Both the position numbers and the translations under genes were made by a program. Below the pieces are notes generated by a model. The model worked only from the letters and a program-made list of their open reading frames with translations, made no database searches and had not been told where the DNA came from. This document shows positions 53,467 through 62,397 of a stretch of DNA of 64,000 nt, piece by piece (the first letter of the stretch is position 1; every line of letters begins with the position of its first letter). The DNA comes from an uncultured bacterium (GTDB lineage: Bacteria; CSSED10-310; CALFER01): the NCBI GenBank assembly GCA_937951895.1, contig CALFER010000020.1:1-64000 (forward strand), given 5' to 3'.

Positions 53467-55803
53467 ATGTTTCAGAACCCGCATGTGCATGACTACAGCA
53501 AGCATGAAATCCTGCTGGATGAATTCCGTGTCGAGAAGATTCTGGGGATCGGCGGCATGGGCAAGGTGTATCTCGTGCGAAGACTCCACGACGAAGCGCC
53601 CTTCGCACTCAAGGTGCTCCACGAAACCGCACTCAAAAGCCCCTCCGCCGAAAAACGCTTCTTCAAGGAACTCCGCACCTGGATCGATCTCCCGCGCCAC
53701 CCCCATCTCGCCACCCTCTGCTTCATCCGCACCATCGACGGGCGTATCGGCATCTTCTCGGAGTATCTCGACGGAGGCACTCTCAGCGACCGCATCGAAA
53801 CCAAAGGCATCCGCAAACTCGACCTGCTGCTCGATTTCGCCATCCAGTCCGCCTGGGGCATCGAAGCCGCACACGCCTACCGCGTCGTCCACAAGGACGT
53901 CAAATCCTCCAACATGCTCCTCACCCGCTCCGGCGTGCTCAAGATCACCGATTTCGGTCTGTCCAAGGTTATCCAGACACTCGTGCAGGAAATGTCGATC
54001 AGCCCCTCGCAAGCGATCGGGCGGACCACCTCCCGCGGCATGACCATCGCGTTCTGTTCTCCGGAGCAGTTTGCAGGGCGGAAGGCCAGTTATGCATCGG
54101 ATGTGTGGAGTTGGGGCGTTACGGTCCTGGAGATGCTCACCGGAGGGGTGCGCTGGCAGTTCGGGTACAAGGCCCCCTTGATTCTGAGACAGATCCGCTC
54201 GGGGATCCTGCCCGGCCCGCCTTTCAGAGTCCCGGATTCGCTCTGGAACCTGCTGGAGGAGTGCTTCCGGGAAGACCCGAATGCGCGGCATATCGCGATG
54301 AAAGACATCTCACAGCGGTTGCCGGAAATCTGGCGGGAGACGAAACGGAAGCCTTTCCCGCGTCCCGATCCGGACTATCTCAGGGAACCCGGCCGGGTTC
54401 AGTACATTCGAGAGTTGCCGACGGGTTCGGACTGGAACGATCCGATCCGGTGGATGAACCGCGCCTGCGAACTGACCGGGGAGTCACCGGACAGCTTCGT
54501 CGATCCCGCTGAAGGGGAAATCAGCAGGACAAAGCACGCCCGCATGATCCGGGATCTCGAGATCTTTTCCGAAGTCGAAAAAAAGTATCGGCGCATGATC
54601 GACCTTGGCCGCCGGGACCTCCTGGCGGAATACGGACGTGTGCTGGATCAGAAGGGAATCATCCAGCGGGGACTGGGCGATCTGAACGGAGCGATGGAGA
54701 CTTTTCTGTCGGCCGAAAAGATCCTGACGACGGACATCGAATCCGGCAACATCCAACCCGATCTCGATCTTCTGCAACTTCGTATCCGGATCGTGAACCA
54801 GATCGGTCTGGTGTTTCTGAATAAAGAAGACCATGAACACGCCGCGGAAATTTATCGGAAAAGCATCCGATTCGGAGAAGAACTCGTTTACCGGCATCAG
54901 GACTCGGAGCACGCCTGGCTCTTGATTTCCGCCCAGCAAAACCTGGCGATCACCTGCTTCAGAACAGGTCGCATCCGCCAGGGAATCGACCTGTGCCTCC
55001 AGAGCATCCGAATCGTCGAAGATCTCCTGAAGCGTTCCGCATACCCCCACACGGACACGCTGCTTTTCAGTTCCTATATGAATTCGGCGTTCGGTTACTG
55101 GAGTCTCAATGAACTGGACCGCGCCGAACGTGCGATCGGGTCTGCAGCGCGACTTGCGGAGCAGATGGCGGTGATAGACAGTTCGATCGCTACCCTCCAG
55201 ACCCAGGCGTGCTGCCAGGGAAACTGGGGATTGATCCTGGTTTCCCGCAGACAATACCGGAAAGCCGTCAGGCGTTTCGAGACATCGATCGGGATCCTGA
55301 CACGTCTGCTCGATCATGAGGGGTTCTCAGATTTCAAACAGAGTCTGGCAGAAACCTATATGAACCTCGCACTCGCTCTGGACAAACTCAACGAGATCGA
55401 AAAAACGAAGCAGGCATTCGAGAAAAGCCTTGTGTATCACAGGGAGTTCAGCGTGAGTTTCGATTCTCTGCAGCATGACATTGAACACGCCAAAGCGCTC
55501 GTGGAAAAAACCGCGTTCGAAATCAGATGTAACGATTGTGAAGCCGCTCGAATCTCCCTTCAGGAAGCGCTCACGATCTACACCCGATACGACTCGGTTC
55601 CGTCAAAGATCCAGGACGAGGTGCATTACCATCGTTCCAGGATCTATCGTCTTCTCCTCGCAACTCAAAAAACGGAATCCGGGGATCTGAAAGCCGCCCT
55701 GGAGGCGATCCGGCGGGATGTTGAACAGAAGATGGCGGAATCCGAGAATCCGGAGTGGAGGCTTGTCATGGAATCGATCGACACCCTGTTCCCCGGCTTC
55801 TGA
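53467..55803 (+). CDS. Ser/Thr protein kinase with C-terminal TPR repeats
   Basis: 778 residues. The kinase domain (about 20-310) has a Gly-rich loop GIGGMGKVY, Lys49 (FALKVL), the catalytic loop VVHKDVKSSN with Asp144 (HKD instead of HRD), DFG at about 162-164, CSPEQ in place of APE, and SDVWSWGVTVLEMLTGG. The rest (about 430-740) has helical TPR-like pairs such as NKEDHEHAAEIYRKSIRFGEEL and AETYMNLALALDKLNEIEKTKQAFEKS. I see no membrane helix, so it is probably cytoplasmic. Hanks-type kinases with TPRs usually assemble signalling complexes; the substrate is not evident. Confidence 0.88.
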   Translation: MFQNPHVHDYSKHEILLDEFRVEKILGIGGMGKVYLVRRLHDEAPFALKVLHETALKSPSAEKRFFKELRTWIDLPRHPHLATLCFIRTIDGRIGIFSEYLDGGTLSDRIETKGIRKLDLLLDFAIQSAWGIEAAHAYRVVHKDVKSSNMLLTRSGVLKITDFGLSKVIQTLVQEMSISPSQAIGRTTSRGMTIAFCSPEQFAGRKASYASDVWSWGVTVLEMLTGGVRWQFGYKAPLILRQIRSGILPGPPFRVPDSLWNLLEECFREDPNARHIAMKDISQRLPEIWRETKRKPFPRPDPDYLREPGRVQYIRELPTGSDWNDPIRWMNRACELTGESPDSFVDPAEGEISRTKHARMIRDLEIFSEVEKKYRRMIDLGRRDLLAEYGRVLDQKGIIQRGLGDLNGAMETFLSAEKILTTDIESGNIQPDLDLLQLRIRIVNQIGLVFLNKEDHEHAAEIYRKSIRFGEELVYRHQDSEHAWLLISAQQNLAITCFRTGRIRQGIDLCLQSIRIVEDLLKRSAYPHTDTLLFSSYMNSAFGYWSLNELDRAERAIGSAARLAEQMAVIDSSIATLQTQACCQGNWGLILVSRRQYRKAVRRFETSIGILTRLLDHEGFSDFKQSLAETYMNLALALDKLNEIEKTKQAFEKSLVYHREFSVSFDSLQHDIEHAKALVEKTAFEIRCNDCEAARISLQEALTIYTRYDSVPSKIQDEVHYHRSRIYRLLLATQKTESGDLKAALEAIRRDVEQKMAESENPEWRLVMESIDTLFPGF

Positions 55804-55834
55804 CCGGCGAACATGCACCTGGATACGGATCCTC

Positions 55835-57526
55835 TCAGCGATTTGTCAGCAGAAACGGACCGAGCAGCATCGCATCGAGCCGACTCGCCGTAAACGCCCG
55901 GAGCGCATCCATCGGCGTCATCACGATCGGTTCCTCATGCATGTTGAAACTCGTGTTCACCACCGTCGGAATACCCGTCTTCCGATAATAAGCCTCGACG
56001 ATCGCCGCATATTCCGGATTATCCTGCGCGGCAATCACCTGAGGCCGTGCCGTGCCGTCCACATGCACCACCGCCGGACACTGCTTTTTCATCGCCTCGG
56101 TGCACTCAAACGTGATCGTCATGAACTTCGAGGCCCGCTCGGCGCCCTCATAATCGATATAGCAATCCCCGGCAAACCGTTCGAGCGTCACCGGGGCGAA
56201 CGGCATGAATTCGGATCGTTTGAGTTGCCTGTTGAGCCAATCGTTCACCGAAGGATCGCCCGCGTGGTACATGATGGTGCGGTTCCCGAGCGCTCGCGGG
56301 CCAAACTCCATGGGGCCCGAACACCGCGCCAGAACCTTGCCCTGCGCGAGCAGCTCCGCGGCAGCCTCCGCCGGATCGGCCGGCTCTTCGTACGTGACAT
56401 TTTCGCGGACGAGCAGATCCCGCACCTCATCCGCAGTGAATGAAGGGCCGAAGTAGACCGTCGAAAACGGATCGATCCGGGTGCGCCGGGGATGCCGATC
56501 GAGCGCAGCGCCCAGCGACAGCCCGGCGTCGCTCATCGCAGGCTGAATGAAGATGCGGCGGAATCCGAGCTGTTTGATTTTCTTGTTGAGCGCCACGTTG
56601 GCGAACACGCCGCCCGCCAGCGCGATATCATGGGCGGCCGGATCCGGAATTTTTTTTCTGAGGAGATCCAGCACGTCGCGTTCGGTCAGATACTGGATGG
56701 CGAAACTGAGATCCTCGCGGGAGAAGTCTTTGAATCGAGTCTGCCGGTCGTGCATCAACTCCGCGCGCCCCTCATCCGATATCACCTGATAGGCCTGGGA
56801 GGTGGAAAGCACGCGTCGCCGATCCGTGCGCCAGCTTTGCCTGAGATACTGCTCGAGGGCATCGATGCAGGCTTCGTTGCAGGTGCCGTATGCCGCCAGA
56901 CCGGTAATCTTGCCCGGATGGCGGAGGGGGTGGAATCCGAGCATCGCCGTGACTTTTTCGTAATCGCGCCCCGTGGTCATTTCGTTGTGATATGCCGCGA
57001 AGGTGCGATGGAGACCCTCGGGGCCTGCGTCGAACAGACAGCACGAGTAGCCGTCGCCTTCGCCGTCCAGCGTCATCACCTTGCACCGCTCGAACCCGCT
57101 CGGATAAAACGCGCTCGCCGCATGCGCCACATGATGCTCGATGTTGTCGACCGGCCAGGCCGGATCGATCCCGGCGACGCCGGCATGCGTTTCAAGGGTA
57201 CGGCCGCGGATCAGTTTCTTCATGCCGACCTGCAGCCAGACACCGAAACGAGGGGCGGCGAGTCCTTTCCGGAAGCTGTTCACGAAAAACAACAACTCAC
57301 GGAGGGCTTTGGCGCTTGTTCCGAGACGCGGGGTGGCGAGCCGGACATCGCGGGGAGCGAACCGATCGATCACGTATCGAAGGGCTTTTTCAGGGAAGCC
57401 CGCATACATCTTGATCCGGTTGAACCGCTCCTCACCCGCGGCAAAGAGCACCCGGCCGTCTCCATCCAGAAGCGACACATTGGCATCGTGTCCGGCATGT
57501 ATTCCCAGAAACATCGGACCGTTCAT
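55835..57526 (-). CDS. Carbamoyltransferase (NodU/CmcH/TobZ-like)
   Basis: 563 residues, starting at 57526 with GGAG 8 bases upstream and an ATGA overlap with the nucleotidyltransferase gene. The N-terminal Kae1-like domain opens with LGIHAGHDANVSLLDGDG and continues with metal and nucleotide sites (HHVAHAASAFYPSG, DGEGDG, LAGGVFANVALN). The C-terminal domain has EFGPRALGNRTIMYHAG and VVNTSFNMHEEPIV, both diagnostic. Such enzymes form carbamoyl-adenylate from carbamoyl phosphate and ATP and transfer the carbamoyl group to a hydroxyl of a sugar or antibiotic. The flanking sugar nucleotidyltransferase and glycosyltransferases suggest a glycan substrate. Confidence 0.87.
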   Translation of the reverse strand: MNGPMFLGIHAGHDANVSLLDGDGRVLFAAGEERFNRIKMYAGFPEKALRYVIDRFAPRDVRLATPRLGTSAKALRELLFFVNSFRKGLAAPRFGVWLQVGMKKLIRGRTLETHAGVAGIDPAWPVDNIEHHVAHAASAFYPSGFERCKVMTLDGEGDGYSCCLFDAGPEGLHRTFAAYHNEMTTGRDYEKVTAMLGFHPLRHPGKITGLAAYGTCNEACIDALEQYLRQSWRTDRRRVLSTSQAYQVISDEGRAELMHDRQTRFKDFSREDLSFAIQYLTERDVLDLLRKKIPDPAAHDIALAGGVFANVALNKKIKQLGFRRIFIQPAMSDAGLSLGAALDRHPRRTRIDPFSTVYFGPSFTADEVRDLLVRENVTYEEPADPAEAAAELLAQGKVLARCSGPMEFGPRALGNRTIMYHAGDPSVNDWLNRQLKRSEFMPFAPVTLERFAGDCYIDYEGAERASKFMTITFECTEAMKKQCPAVVHVDGTARPQVIAAQDNPEYAAIVEAYYRKTGIPTVVNTSFNMHEEPIVMTPMDALRAFTASRLDAMLLGPFLLTNR

Positions 57527-58494
57527 GCGTCCGCTCCGTCCGGATCACCCGGCATCGTGCATTGAATACTGTTCCCGCCGGCAATGATCACACCGTCCAG
57601 ATCCCGCGATGAATCAACGACGCAGCCCGGTGTCACGAGCGATCGCGAGATCCGGATGGGACGTCGGATCACGACACCGTCACCGATCACGGACTGAGTG
57701 ATCCCGGCGCCTTCCGCGATCGAAACACGCTCACCGACGGCGGAATCCAACCCGAGATGCTTGAGGAGTTTCAGATTGCATTCGAGGAGGTCACAGGGAA
57801 CCGTGACGTTCATGTCCCACTCGACCGTTTCGGCCGGATAGACCGGTGCTCCGTCTTCAATGAGCATCTGGATCGACGTCGTGATTTCGTATTCATCGCG
57901 CATCGCCGTCCGCGGCGTGCGACGGATCGCGTCGAAGATGGGCAGGTCGAACAGGTAGATGCCGCAGCCCTTGAGATTATCCTTGACGTAGCGGGGTTTT
58001 TCGACGACGCGGGTGACGCGGCCGGTGTCATCGAGCGACACCGCGAAGTTGCGGCGGACGAATTCGGGATTCGGTTCCCGCTTCACCGCCAGGACGGCCG
58101 CGGCACGCCGATCCATGAAGATTTGAAGCATCTGATCGAGATTTTTCGGGACCAGAAAGATATCTCCCAGGAAGAGCAAAAAGGGCCGGTCGATGTCGTC
58201 TTCGAGCTGGTAGACCGCGTGGGCGATTCCGAGCGGTTTTTCCTGGATCACATATCGGATCGAGACGCCGAAGCGGGTTCCGTCGCCGAAAAATTCCATG
58301 ATGTGGCGTCCGAGATGCCCGACGACGATGACACAGCGGTGGATTCCGATCGATTTCATATATTCCAGTTGATGCTGGATGATCGGTTTATTGCAGATCG
58401 GAAGGAGCGGTTTGGGCTGGTCAAAACTCAGAGGTCTCAGTCGCGATCCCTCTCCCGCCGCCAGAATCACTCCAAAGAAATCAGATGAATTCAT
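57523..58494 (-). CDS. Sugar-phosphate nucleotidyltransferase
   Basis: 323 residues. GVILAAGEGSRLRPLSFDQPKPLLPICNKP is the activated nucleotide loop (given by key residues G-x-G-S-R-L-x-P and K-P) of NDP-sugar synthases. PFLLFLGDIF holds the metal-binding Asp, and VVEKPR and the C-terminal hexapeptide-like turns (IGDGVVIRRP, ISRSLVTPG) follow. It makes an NDP-sugar from a sugar-1-phosphate; the base and sugar cannot be told, though GlmU-, RmlA- and Man-1-P guanylyltransferase-like enzymes all share this layout. It overlaps the carbamoyltransferase gene and follows the GT2 gene by 3 bases. Confidence 0.83.
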   Translation of the reverse strand: MNSSDFFGVILAAGEGSRLRPLSFDQPKPLLPICNKPIIQHQLEYMKSIGIHRCVIVVGHLGRHIMEFFGDGTRFGVSIRYVIQEKPLGIAHAVYQLEDDIDRPFLLFLGDIFLVPKNLDQMLQIFMDRRAAAVLAVKREPNPEFVRRNFAVSLDDTGRVTRVVEKPRYVKDNLKGCGIYLFDLPIFDAIRRTPRTAMRDEYEITTSIQMLIEDGAPVYPAETVEWDMNVTVPCDLLECNLKLLKHLGLDSAVGERVSIAEGAGITQSVIGDGVVIRRPIRISRSLVTPGCVVDSSRDLDGVIIAGGNSIQCTMPGDPDGADA

Positions 58495-58497
58495 GAA

Positions 58498-59214
58498 TCA
58501 GAGACTCCGGATGACACGCTGCCTGAAGAGCGCGAATTTGATGCGGAGATACAGGAGGAATTTGAGCATCTGCAGTGCGGTTCTGAAGGTCGCGAGTGAT
58601 GAGCGGCCGCCCCGGCGCGGCGCGTGTGTGACAGGCGCTTCGAGAACAGTAAATCCCAGCAGCGGGGCCTTGAGCACGATTTCGGTGGGAATCTGAAAAC
58701 CGCGCGCTTCGAGCGGCATGGCCCGGAGACGATCGCCCCGGCAGACCTTGAATGCGCAGTTCGTGTCCTTCAGCGGCGTGCCAAACGCGCACCGTATCAT
58801 CCGGTTCATGACCCGGTCGGCAAACACCTTGATGAAACTGTCACGCTTGGCGCGTCGATATCCCGTCAGAATGTCCGTTCCGTCGCTCATTTGCCCGAGC
58901 AGTTCCGGCAGTTCACCGAGATCGAACTGTCCGTCCGAATCGATCGTCACGACCAGATCGCCGGTCGATGCCCCGATGGCGTCTGCCAGAGCAGCGCCAT
59001 ACCCTTGATTGGGAGAGTGCGTGATGACAACGAGTGCTGAAAATTCGTCCTTGAGCCGTTCCAGAATCGCAGGCGTGCGGTCGCGCGATCCGTCGTTGCA
59101 GACTACGACTTCGCCGATGATGTTATTTTGCCGGAAAACTGTGAAACAATTCCGAACGGTCGCTTCGATGACGTCCTCTTCGTTATATGCCGGCATGACA
59201 ACGGAAATGCGCAT
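58498..59214 (-). CDS. Family 2 glycosyltransferase 1 (DPM-like)
   Basis: 238 residues. The GT-A fold shows VVMPAYNEEDVI, VVCNDGSRDRT and a metal-binding VTIDSDGQFDLGEL (DSD). The C-terminal part lacks obvious multiple membrane helices, as in short dolichyl-phosphate-mannose-synthase-like enzymes. It likely makes a polyprenyl-phosphate sugar that could supply GT-C enzymes such as the one at 24.8-26.3 kb. First gene of a three-gene minus-strand group with the nucleotidyltransferase and carbamoyltransferase. Confidence 0.82.
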   Translation of the reverse strand: MRISVVMPAYNEEDVIEATVRNCFTVFRQNNIIGEVVVCNDGSRDRTPAILERLKDEFSALVVITHSPNQGYGAALADAIGASTGDLVVTIDSDGQFDLGELPELLGQMSDGTDILTGYRRAKRDSFIKVFADRVMNRMIRCAFGTPLKDTNCAFKVCRGDRLRAMPLEARGFQIPTEIVLKAPLLGFTVLEAPVTHAPRRGGRSSLATFRTALQMLKFLLYLRIKFALFRQRVIRSL

Positions 59215-59349
59215 GATCGATCTCTCCCGTTCGAGCGCCGAGTGAAAGAGTGAATGTAGTGTGGGCCTTGACTTTTGTCAAGAAAGTGCGCTCCGGAAGG
59301 CATGTCGCGCGTTGACAGCGGGAATCGATTCGGGATATCCTCGACATCC

Positions 59350-60045
59350 ATGAACACCGAACGACCTCTTTTGTCCGTCATCATCCCGATTCTCAATGAA
59401 GCCGCCACGATCCGAACGATCATCGATCGGGTTCAGGCTGTTCCGGTCGACAAGGAAATCCTGATTGTCAATGACGGATCCACCGATGGAACGGCGGGCG
59501 TCATCGATGCGATGAGCGATCCGAACATCCGGGTGTTTCATCATCCTCAGAATCGCGGCAAGGGAGCGGCGATCCGGACCGCCATTCCGCACATCCGGGG
59601 CCGTTTCGCCGTCATTCAGGACGGTGATCTGGAATACGATCCCCAGGACTTCCTGAAGATGCTCGATGTCGTCCAGTCGCGCAACGGTCGAGCCATATTC
59701 GGGTCCAGAATCCTGTCACACTCCAGAATGTCCTATCTGCGATATTGGATCGGCGGACGCGGTGTGACCTTCTTCACGAACCTCTTTTTCGGTTCACGCC
59801 TGACGGACGAGCCGACCTGCTACAAGATGATCGAAAGTGACTTGCTGAAATCGCTGGATCTGAGGACGGACGGATTTGAGTTCTGTCCCGAAGTGACGGC
59901 GAAACTGCTAAATCGCCATATCGAGATTCTGGAAGTGCCGATCACTTATGCGCCCCGTTCGATAGAGGAAGGCAAGAAAATCCGCTGGAAGGACGGAGTC
60001 ATCGCACTGTGGGTCCTTCTGAAACTGCGTCTGACCGGGAGGTGA
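59350..60045 (+). CDS. Family 2 glycosyltransferase 2
   Basis: 231 residues from the ATG at 59350 (MNTERPLLSVIIP); the upstream in-frame start at 59275 adds 25 residues that do not fit. SVIIPILNEAATI, ILIVNDGSTDGT and VIQDGDLEYDP (D-x-D) mark the catalytic core; GSRLTDEPTCYKM is typical of the same polyprenyl-phosphate glycosyltransferase group. It is divergent from GT2 1 with 135 bases between them, and 7 bases from galU. Confidence 0.83.
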   Translation: MNTERPLLSVIIPILNEAATIRTIIDRVQAVPVDKEILIVNDGSTDGTAGVIDAMSDPNIRVFHHPQNRGKGAAIRTAIPHIRGRFAVIQDGDLEYDPQDFLKMLDVVQSRNGRAIFGSRILSHSRMSYLRYWIGGRGVTFFTNLFFGSRLTDEPTCYKMIESDLLKSLDLRTDGFEFCPEVTAKLLNRHIEILEVPITYAPRSIEEGKKIRWKDGVIALWVLLKLRLTGR

Positions 60046-60052
60046 TTGAGTC

Positions 60053-60988
60053 GTGGCGCCGCGAGTGATGGGTCGAATCCGCAAAGCCGTCATCCCCGTC
60101 GCGGGTCTCGGAACACGACTCATGCCTGCGACCCGGGTCATCCCCAAACCGATGCTGCCCGTCGTCGATGCGCAGGGTCAGGCGATTCCCCTCATCCAGC
60201 ATCTGGTCGAGGAAGCACTGGTTTCGGGGATTGAACACATCGGTCTGGTCATCTCACCATCTCACAGAAACGCGTTCGAGCGATTTTTCCATGAAGCGCT
60301 GCCTCTTAGTTATAGTAATCCGGAGAACCGTCGGAATCCGTCGATTCAACTGTTCCGGAGACGGATGCTGAAGTTCGCGTGCCGGGTCGAATTCATCACG
60401 CAGCGTGAAGCCGGGGGATTCGGAGATGCCGTCTATCGGGCACGCTCCTGGATCGGCGGCGAGCCATTTCTGCTGATGCTGGGCGATTACATCTATCGTT
60501 CAAAATCACAGATCCCATGCGCCAGACAGATCATGGATTGCTTCTTCGAGCGGAAGATTTCGGTCGCAGGCATCACGCGGTCTCCCGCCGAGCATGTGCC
60601 CCGACGCGGAGTGGTGGCAGGGATTCCCTATTCGAGCAATCCCCGGAGGCGGCGACTGACGCGGATTGTCGAGAAGCCTTCGCTGGAGACCGCGCGGCGG
60701 GATTTACGCTGCAAGGATCTCGCGGATGACCAGTTCTTCACCATGTTCGGCTGCTATACCTTCAGTCCTGCCATCTTCCGGATTCTCGAGGATGATCTCA
60801 GGGAACACAGACTTTCGCATGGTGAACTCCAACTGACCACGGCGATGGACCGGTTGCGCCGCCGGGAGGGGCTGGATGGATATGAGGTCGACGGGGAGAG
60901 TCGCGATGCGGGCAATCCGAAAGAATACAGGCAGGCAATGGGTTTTCTGTATCATTCACGGATCGCAGACGATCCGACCTATGTCTGA
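60053..60988 (+). CDS. galU: UTP-glucose-1-phosphate uridylyltransferase
   Basis: 311 residues. I choose the GTG at 60053 because GGGAGG lies 10 bases before it; the ATG at 60068 is possible but far from that site. AVIPVAGLGTRLMPATRVIPKPMLPVVD is the GalU nucleotide-binding start (key residues G-L-G-T-R-x-x-P and K-P-M-L-P), followed by FITQREAGGFGDAV and LMLGDYI. The protein has extra arginine-rich insertions (NPRRRRLTRI). It makes UDP-glucose, the entry precursor for surface glycans, consistent with the neighbouring glycosyltransferases. Confidence 0.87.
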   Translation: MAPRVMGRIRKAVIPVAGLGTRLMPATRVIPKPMLPVVDAQGQAIPLIQHLVEEALVSGIEHIGLVISPSHRNAFERFFHEALPLSYSNPENRRNPSIQLFRRRMLKFACRVEFITQREAGGFGDAVYRARSWIGGEPFLLMLGDYIYRSKSQIPCARQIMDCFFERKISVAGITRSPAEHVPRRGVVAGIPYSSNPRRRRLTRIVEKPSLETARRDLRCKDLADDQFFTMFGCYTFSPAIFRILEDDLREHRLSHGELQLTTAMDRLRRREGLDGYEVDGESRDAGNPKEYRQAMGFLYHSRIADDPTYV

Positions 60989-61017
60989 GCGCTGCAATCG
61001 CGAACCGGCGGCATGAA

Positions 61018-62397
61018 TCAGATTGCGCCGCTGATACTCGACAGATTGAAATCCTCGATGCGCAATGTCGGTGTGATCCCGATCATGAATTCGGCCATCG
61101 CTTTTTCGGCCTGGCCGATGGCGGTAATGTGATTGAGCGACTGAACGGGACTGTCGTTGAACCGGAAGTTCAGCAACGGGCGTGTGATTCTGCCGTCTTC
61201 GATCAGGAAGGTGCCGTCCCGGGTCAGGCCGGTCAGCGCGACTGAATTGGGGTCGATCAGGCCGAGATACCAGAAAGAAGAGATGTACACGGCGCGCGGG
61301 GTGCTGAGAATGATGTCTTCGACGCAGGAGTCGGTGCCGTCCATCACGATGTTGAAGGGGAGCGCCTGAGGTTCCCGGTTGTTTCTGACCGCCCAGTACG
61401 GCGATTCGTACAGCTTCTTCACCACGCCGTTTTCAATAAACATCAGATTCGTCATCGGAAGTCCCATGCTGAACATCTTTCCGACAGAGGATCCGCCGCT
61501 CCCGAAGCCGGACCCGAACCCGAGCGTCGGCAGATTGGGATGATCGTATACGCTCCTGAGCGTGACGCTGTCACCGAACAGTTTTTCGCCGATCCGTGTG
61601 CCTTTGGTGTCGTGATTCGAGAAGAACGACTGGCCCAGTTCCGCGCTGCGCTGATCCATCGAGAAGACCAGCATGGTCAGATACTCCAAGGTGGCGGCTG
61701 GGCTCAGAATGACGGTCTGACGGCCCGGAGTTCCGGGTTGCGGGTTGCACGACATCAGCGCGGTATCGATCGCACGTTCCGCCACCTTGATCGGATCGAG
61801 CAGACGCCAGTCTCCTTCGGATGAGGCGTTCTGGCCGCTGCCACCGCTCTCGGATGTCCGGGCGGTCACCCGGAGCGTCGCGGACGTATAGGGCTGATGC
61901 GCAAACAGACCCGATGTATTGGCGACGAGCAGAGTACTGTCTTCGATGGCCAGATTCCCGAAGAGGTTCACATCCCGGGCCTGCGCCAGATCGAATATGC
62001 TTCGGATCGCGTCTCCGCGGGCATCGAGCGACAATTCGGCGGTCGAACGGAACCAGGTCTGGGTCTGGGGATAATCCGGCGTCGAAACGGGTGGGAAAAA
62101 TTCGGGGTTCGGCGGGGACAGCCGGGCGAATTGCACGGCTCGGGCGGCGAGATCGTCGAGTGAGGTCGGGGACATGTCATTGCACTGGACGAGTGCTTCG
62201 CGCTGGTCGATCGATACGGCCAGGGAAATGGTCGAGTTGCAGGTTTCGAGATGCTGGGTCGTTTCATTGAGGGCGAATCGAAGGGTGCTTTCGAAGGATT
62301 TATTCAGGATCGCCGCGGCATGGTCCGCGCCGGCCTTTCTGGCTTGATCGAGCACGTATTGCAGCATCGTTTCGACATGTAGGAAATCAAAATTCAT
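61018..62397 (-). CDS. TldE/PmbA-like metalloprotease subunit
   Basis: 459 residues from the ATG at 62397, overlapping the tldD stop as ATGA; the longer ORF start at 62529 lies within tldD. It has the PmbA/TldD fold: FALNETTQHLETCNSTISLAVSI at the N-terminus, SGLFAHQPYTSATLRVTAR in the middle, and FIENGVVKKLYESPYWAVRNN and GLTRDGTFLIEDGRITRPLLNFRFNDS near the C-terminus. It lacks the HExxxH motif, as expected for the non-catalytic TldE partner. With TldD it degrades unfolded peptides and matures some RiPPs in other bacteria. Confidence 0.82.
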   Translation of the reverse strand: MNFDFLHVETMLQYVLDQARKAGADHAAAILNKSFESTLRFALNETTQHLETCNSTISLAVSIDQREALVQCNDMSPTSLDDLAARAVQFARLSPPNPEFFPPVSTPDYPQTQTWFRSTAELSLDARGDAIRSIFDLAQARDVNLFGNLAIEDSTLLVANTSGLFAHQPYTSATLRVTARTSESGGSGQNASSEGDWRLLDPIKVAERAIDTALMSCNPQPGTPGRQTVILSPAATLEYLTMLVFSMDQRSAELGQSFFSNHDTKGTRIGEKLFGDSVTLRSVYDHPNLPTLGFGSGFGSGGSSVGKMFSMGLPMTNLMFIENGVVKKLYESPYWAVRNNREPQALPFNIVMDGTDSCVEDIILSTPRAVYISSFWYLGLIDPNSVALTGLTRDGTFLIEDGRITRPLLNFRFNDSPVQSLNHITAIGQAEKAMAEFMIGITPTLRIEDFNLSSISGAI

